A stretch of 9,409 bases of DNA, taken from assembly GCA_013375355.1 (NCBI GenBank), contig JABXJV010000067.1, forward strand, positions 1 to 9,409. Reading direction: 5' to 3'. The notes below the pieces were generated by a model. The model ran no database searches, had not been told where the DNA came from, and saw only the letters and a program-made list of their open reading frames with translations. Below, in pieces: positions 6,350-9,409 of this stretch (the stretch's first letter is position 1; each line of letters begins with the position of its first letter). The translations under genes and the position numbers were made by a program. Source of the DNA: Candidatus Helarchaeota archaeon. GTDB taxonomy: Archaea; Asgardarchaeota; Lokiarchaeia; Helarchaeales; JABXJV01.

Positions 6350-7436
6350 AAACCCTTTTAACCATCACTTTAACTGGTGAAAATACATCTAAATCTCCCT
6401 TCCAATCGGGTAGAATGTACTGAAATAAACTCTCAAACTCTTCTACTAACATTTTTAATTTTGTATGAAGAATTTCCAAATCTTCAATTGTAATCAACGC
6501 AGCCGTGACATATTTTCCGTATTTAAATATGACATGAACATCTTTCTGCTTTATAACTTCGGCTTTTTCCTTACTTTTTGTCAATTCTTGCATTAATGTA
6601 GTTATACCTGAAATTCCTCCAGCCATTAAATCACTTTGAATAGTTTTTTCTGTCTCTTCTATTATAAAAGATTGGTCATAAATATTAACTCCTCCTTCAA
6701 ATATTATAAATAAATGTTTAATTTTTTCTTTCCATTCTAATGCTTTAATTGATGGAAGCCCCCAGAACCCTATAGCAATAAGAATTATTCCGACAACAAA
6801 TATTGTATGACCCATTAATTTTATAATTAAACTGTATTCCAGACTGATAAAAGGATGCATTGAAGCTATTACATAACCCGAAACAAGAGAAAACAGTCCA
6901 ATCGTCACTTCAACAATATATTTTCTAAATTCACTTCCTATTTCAATAAAACATTTTGCAAATGCATAAATTTGGGGAAAAATTAGCAAACTAGTAACTA
7001 TTGCAGCAATTAGATAGAAAATTAATGTAACTCGTAGTAAAAATTGAAAAATAGAATAAATTAAAAATACAGCAATTCCAATTAATAGTGATGTGGATAA
7101 ATATAATTTTAATTTTGGAGTGTATTTGTCGAAAACTCGGTAAAAAACAAATATTATAAAAATTAAACTAAGAAATGCGAAAATCCAAGCAAATATTCGA
7201 ACAATTGAGCTCTCTATAATATAATCCCACATTATGAAAAAAATCCTTCCTATTGTCATAAAAAGAAAAGCTAAACTGAACCGGACACTTAATGTCCCGT
7301 GAATACCCTTTTCACCTAGACCTCTTTTAGCATTTAGTAAGAAAAACATAAAAATTTCTAATTCTAACGCCATCTCAATAAAATTTACCCCTATATTTAA
7401 TATAATGACTGCATTAGGTAAAAAGTCAAATATCAC
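6342..7436 (-). CDS. Seven-TM membrane protein with cytosolic longin/roadblock-like C-terminal domain, copy 1
   Basis: Residues 1-230 are strongly hydrophobic and hold about seven membrane spans (roughly 8-34, 53-70, 78-99, 111-130, 135-160, 174-194, 205-227). A charged linker (KALEWKEKIKH) leads to a soluble domain at 240-364, with strands LFIIFEGGVNIYDQSFI, then DLMAGGISGITTLMQELT, a strand pair around VIFKYGKYVTAALI, and a closing helix VEEFESLFQYILPDW. This order (strand with GxxIY, small-residue helix, hairpin, amphipathic helix) resembles longin/roadblock-type sensor modules that are abundant in Asgard archaea; that assignment is inference. The overall form recalls 7-TM receptors with a cytosolic output domain. 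I recognise no enzymatic motif. The start is GTG, chosen because GGTGAG lies 8 nt upstream. It is convergent with URO-D copy 1 and divergent from copy 2, and a partial paralogue lies at 8871. Confidence 0.8.
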   Translation of the reverse strand: MIFDFLPNAVIILNIGVNFIEMALELEIFMFFLLNAKRGLGEKGIHGTLSVRFSLAFLFMTIGRIFFIMWDYIIESSIVRIFAWIFAFLSLIFIIFVFYRVFDKYTPKLKLYLSTSLLIGIAVFLIYSIFQFLLRVTLIFYLIAAIVTSLLIFPQIYAFAKCFIEIGSEFRKYIVEVTIGLFSLVSGYVIASMHPFISLEYSLIIKLMGHTIFVVGIILIAIGFWGLPSIKALEWKEKIKHLFIIFEGGVNIYDQSFIIEETEKTIQSDLMAGGISGITTLMQELTKSKEKAEVIKQKDVHVIFKYGKYVTAALITIEDLEILHTKLKMLVEEFESLFQYILPDWKGDLDVFSPVKVMVKRVFK

Positions 7437-7444
7437 TATCCAAT

Positions 7445-7450
7445 CTCACC
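7445..7450 (-). promoter_or_regulatory. Shine-Dalgarno sequence deciding a GTG start
   Basis: Read on the minus strand, GGTGAG lies 8 nt before the GTG at 7436 and matches the core of the archaeal GGAGGTGA ribosome site. No ATG alternative gives full-length membrane span 1, so the GTG is accepted as the start. Confidence 0.65.
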
Positions 7451-7473
7451 TATTGGATCTAATTATCTGTTTG

Positions 7474-7481
7474 TATATAAA
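7474..7481 (-). promoter_or_regulatory. TATA box of the 7-TM gene
   Basis: The minus strand reads TTTATATA, a consensus archaeal TATA box, inside a longer A/T run. A start site about 25 nt downstream would fall near 7450, just ahead of the Shine-Dalgarno sequence, giving a very short leader. The position relative to the gene supports the call. Confidence 0.55.
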
Positions 7482-7516
7482 AAATAGATCATTTAACTTC
7501 TTTTAGCATTTAGAAA

Positions 7517-7542
7517 AAAAATCTATAATTTAATAGATTTTT
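7517..7542. promoter_or_regulatory. 10-bp-arm inverted repeat in the divergent promoter region (candidate operator)
   Basis: AAAAATCTAT (7517-7526) and ATAGATTTTT (7533-7542) are perfect inverted arms with a 6-nt spacer. It lies about 35 bp upstream of the minus-strand TATA box, in the 227-bp gap between divergent genes. Related half-sites occur nearby: ATAGAT at 7484-7489, ATCGATTTTT at 7574-7583 and AGATTTTTAA at 7610-7619. It could be an operator serving both genes or an AT-rich coincidence. Confidence 0.4.
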
Positions 7543-7654
7543 AATTTCACAATAAGGAAATAAATATTGGTTTATCGATTTTTATTTAAAAAGAATATTA
7601 TCTAAAGTAAGATTTTTAACAAAAACTGAGTAATAAGTTTATTATTGAATAGTT

Positions 7655-7658
7655 GGAG
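7655..7658 (+). promoter_or_regulatory. Shine-Dalgarno sequence of URO-D-like copy 2
   Basis: GGAG, 5 nt before the ATG at 7664, matches the archaeal ribosome-binding core. Copy 1 lacks an equally good site, so the two paralogues may differ in translation efficiency. Confidence 0.55.
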
Positions 7659-7663
7659 ATTGT

Positions 7664-8860
7664 ATGAATTCATTTGAAAGAGTTAAAGCAGCCATTAATT
7701 TTTCAGGCCCTGATAAAGTTCCTATTATGAATTATGGACAATCTAATAGCGATATATGGCCTCTAGTTACAATGTTTTCTCAGAATTGGAGACCTGGATT
7801 TGCAGAAGATGAAAAAGGGCTATTCCCATATTCTTATTCATATTCATTATTAACTAAAAAATGGCAAGAAAATCCCCCTGAATGGGTAAAAGATCCGAAA
7901 TATAAAGAGTGGTGGAAACGCCCTCACGAAGAAATAGATGAATGGGGGTGTATTTGGCAACAAGGAACCACAAAAACCATTGGACACCCCAGCAGACCAT
8001 CCCTTCCAGAATGGTCTAAATTAGACGAATATTTAGAACGTTACGCACCCGATCCTGAGGATAAAAGTCGATATTCTTTATTTCTAAAATTAACCAAAGA
8101 ATTCGGAAAAAATAAATATCATATGGTTTTATTAGGTCCCCATGCACCATTTATGATTGCATGCAATATGAGGGGATTTGAGAATTTCATGGCTGATCAT
8201 ATTCTTAATCCGGATAAAGTGAAATTTCTTCTTAACTATCTAAAAGATTGGTTCGTAAAAAGCATGAAAATGTGGGCAAAATATGGGGATCCTCATGGAT
8301 TTATTATAGCTGACGATCTTGGGACTCAGGATAGCCCATTTATGAGCCCTCAAATGTTTAAAGAGTTTTATGAGCCTGTTTACCGCCCATTATTTGAAAC
8401 TGCACATGATTTAGGCTGTGAATTTCACTTGCACTCTTGCGGAAAAGTAGATCGGTTAATACCTCACTTTATTGATTGGAAGTTGGATGCATTAGAATTT
8501 GACAGTCCAAGAATGAGCGGTTATACTGATTTAAAACCATTTCGTGGAAGAATTATGTTCTGGGGATGTGTAAATATCCAAACAATTTACACAGGAGGAA
8601 CGCCAGAAGAATGTGAACGTGAAGTGTGGCACATGATGAGGAATTTGGGTACGAAAAATGGGGGATTTGGTGCCTATTTTTATGCTCAACCAGAACATAT
8701 CAAGGTTCCATCAAAAAATATAAGAGCATTTGCAAGAGGTCTTAGAAAATATGGTAATTATGCAAAAATACCTCCTAATTGGTGGAGTTATCCCACAGTT
8801 GAGACGTGGAATATATCTGGCTCCGACATTGTTCCACCGCTTCCTCCGCTTGAAGTTTAA
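7664..8860 (+). CDS. Uroporphyrinogen decarboxylase-like (MtaA/CmuA-type) methyltransferase family protein, copy 2
   Basis: A 398-residue paralogue of the protein at 5133, colinear over the whole length and, by eye, about 70% identical. The putative metal/thiol site is kept: HSCGKVD with H257 and C259, and FWGCVNIQ with C302. DDLGTQ and the Trp-rich EWWKRPHEEIDEWG block are also conserved. Differences concentrate in the N-terminal third (QSNSDIWPLVTMF), around LGPHAPFMIACNM, and in the C-terminal tail, which gains WNISGSD; this suggests altered substrate rather than decay. There is no frameshift or internal stop. The ATG follows GGAG at 5-nt spacing, and an in-frame TGA lies at 7646-7648. The gene is convergent with the partial 7-TM gene (10 bp between stops) and divergent from the complete one. 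A methyl-transfer role is inferred from family resemblance; true haem-pathway URO-D activity is unlikely. Confidence 0.88.
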   Translation: MNSFERVKAAINFSGPDKVPIMNYGQSNSDIWPLVTMFSQNWRPGFAEDEKGLFPYSYSYSLLTKKWQENPPEWVKDPKYKEWWKRPHEEIDEWGCIWQQGTTKTIGHPSRPSLPEWSKLDEYLERYAPDPEDKSRYSLFLKLTKEFGKNKYHMVLLGPHAPFMIACNMRGFENFMADHILNPDKVKFLLNYLKDWFVKSMKMWAKYGDPHGFIIADDLGTQDSPFMSPQMFKEFYEPVYRPLFETAHDLGCEFHLHSCGKVDRLIPHFIDWKLDALEFDSPRMSGYTDLKPFRGRIMFWGCVNIQTIYTGGTPEECEREVWHMMRNLGTKNGGFGAYFYAQPEHIKVPSKNIRAFARGLRKYGNYAKIPPNWWSYPTVETWNISGSDIVPPLPPLEV

Positions 8861-8870
8861 TAGCATATAT

Positions 8871-9409
8871 TTATGAAAAAATTCTTTCAACCATTACTTT
8901 CGCGGGTGAAAATACTTCTAAATCTCCTTTCCAATCAGGTAGAACATATTGAAACAAATTTTCAAACTCTTCAACTAAGCTTTTTAATTTTGAATGGAGA
9001 ATTTCTAAATCTTCCTCTGATAATAATGCAGCTGTGATATAGGTTCCATATTTGAGTAAAATCTTGAGATCTTTTTGTTTAATGACTTCCACCCGTTCCT
9101 TACTTTTCGTTAGTTCTTGTATTAACGATGATATGCCGGAAATACCGCCAGCAATCAGATCACTTTCAAGACCTTTTTCTGTGATGAAAGCTTGGTCATA
9201 GACATTTATACCCCCCTCCATTATTAAATATAAATGTCTCATTTTTTCCCTCCATTCAAATTCTTTAAGAGTCGGAATACCCCAGAAACCTACTGCGAAA
9301 AGAATGATTCCTAAAACAAATATATTTTGACCAGTTATTTTTATGATCGAACTAAATTCAACATTAATGTAGCTATGCGATGATGAAATTATTTGACCCA
9401 AAAGCAAGA
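8871..9409 (-). CDS. Seven-TM/longin-like membrane protein, copy 2 (N-terminus beyond window)
   Basis: The visible 178 residues align colinearly with residues 184-364 of the 7-TM protein at 6342-7436. They cover the end of span 6, all of span 7 (NIFVLGIILFAVGFWG) and the full soluble domain (GGINVYDQAFI, DLIAGGISGISSLIQELT, FENLFQYVLPDWKGDLEVFSP), with one 3-residue deletion near residue 260. The soluble domain is clearly better conserved than the membrane loop sequences. The frame is open to the edge, and the TTG at 9407 corresponds to the middle of span 6, so it is not the true start; roughly 180 residues should lie beyond the window. The gene is convergent with URO-D copy 2, only 10 bp between stops, repeating the arrangement of copy 1. 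Function is unknown; a sensor role is inferred. Confidence 0.78.
   Translation of the reverse strand, partial: LLLGQIISSSHSYINVEFSSIIKITGQNIFVLGIILFAVGFWGIPTLKEFEWREKMRHLYLIMEGGINVYDQAFITEKGLESDLIAGGISGISSLIQELTKSKERVEVIKQKDLKILLKYGTYITAALLSEEDLEILHSKLKSLVEEFENLFQYVLPDWKGDLEVFSPAKVMVERIFS

Larger units (their letters stand above)
5133..9409. repeat. Ancient tandem duplication of a two-gene convergent module
   Basis: The order is URO-D(+) / 7-TM(-) / URO-D(+) / 7-TM(-). The URO-D starts are 2531 bp apart and the 7-TM stops 2529 bp apart, as expected from one tandem duplication of a unit of about 2.5 kb. Both proteins have diverged to a comparable degree without pseudogenisation, while the intergenic DNA no longer matches. 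The second unit is cut by the window end. Confidence 0.8.

Noticed and set aside
6346..6361. TTAAAA/TTTTAA hairpin as a bidirectional terminator of the convergent pair
   Set aside because: Only six A/T pairs, and it overlaps the end of the coding sequence; AT-rich chance is the simpler explanation.
9405..9407. TTG as the start of the last membrane protein
   Set aside because: It aligns with the middle of membrane span 6 of the full-length paralogue, so it is internal.

Overview
The window is AT-rich, with close-packed genes, an archaeal Shine-Dalgarno sequence (GGTGAG) and a TTTATATA box placed as in archaeal promoters. The gene families are a proliferated uroporphyrinogen-decarboxylase-like methyltransferase family, 7-TM proteins with a longin/roadblock-like tail, a SIR2-TPR protein, and a ferredoxin with extra cysteine clusters. 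Together these suggest an anaerobic archaeon, most likely an Asgard (Lokiarchaeia-like) genome. That placement is inferred from gene style only; no rRNA or other marker gene is present.

Layout. (1) 1-768, + strand: 3' part of an iron-sulfur protein with two C-terminal 4Fe-4S motifs and two upstream cysteine clusters. (2) 805-2265, +: a complete sulfatase with a CGPSR formylglycine motif and no signal peptide, 36 bp downstream and possibly co-transcribed. (3) 2361-4979, +: an 872-residue protein with an N-terminal SIR2-like NAD-binding/NADase domain and twelve exact 40-residue TPR units, preceded by a cluster of TGATAA inverted repeats. (4) 5133-9409: a two-gene convergent module present twice in tandem. 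Each copy has a URO-D/MtaA-like protein on + and a 7-TM protein with a soluble C-terminal sensor-like domain on -. The copies are offset by about 2.53 kb, and the second membrane gene runs off the window. The 227-bp gap between the copies is a divergent promoter region with a TATA box, Shine-Dalgarno sequences on both sides and a 10-bp-arm inverted repeat.

How the genes may work together. The URO-D-like proteins probably act on methyl-corrinoid or thiol methyl transfer, but no corrinoid protein is visible in the window. The ferredoxin-type protein could supply electrons to such chemistry, but it is separated from them by two unrelated genes. The repeated pairing of a URO-D-like enzyme with a 7-TM/longin-like protein suggests a functional link, such as sensing or membrane recruitment, that I do not know to have been described. 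The SIR2-TPR gene looks like an independent accessory (possibly defence) gene placed between metabolic genes. No gene-free stretch exceeds 300 bases; the largest gaps are 7437-7663 (227 bp) and 4980-5132 (153 bp). In the latter I see only AT-rich sequence with a possible TATA-like element before the first URO-D gene.
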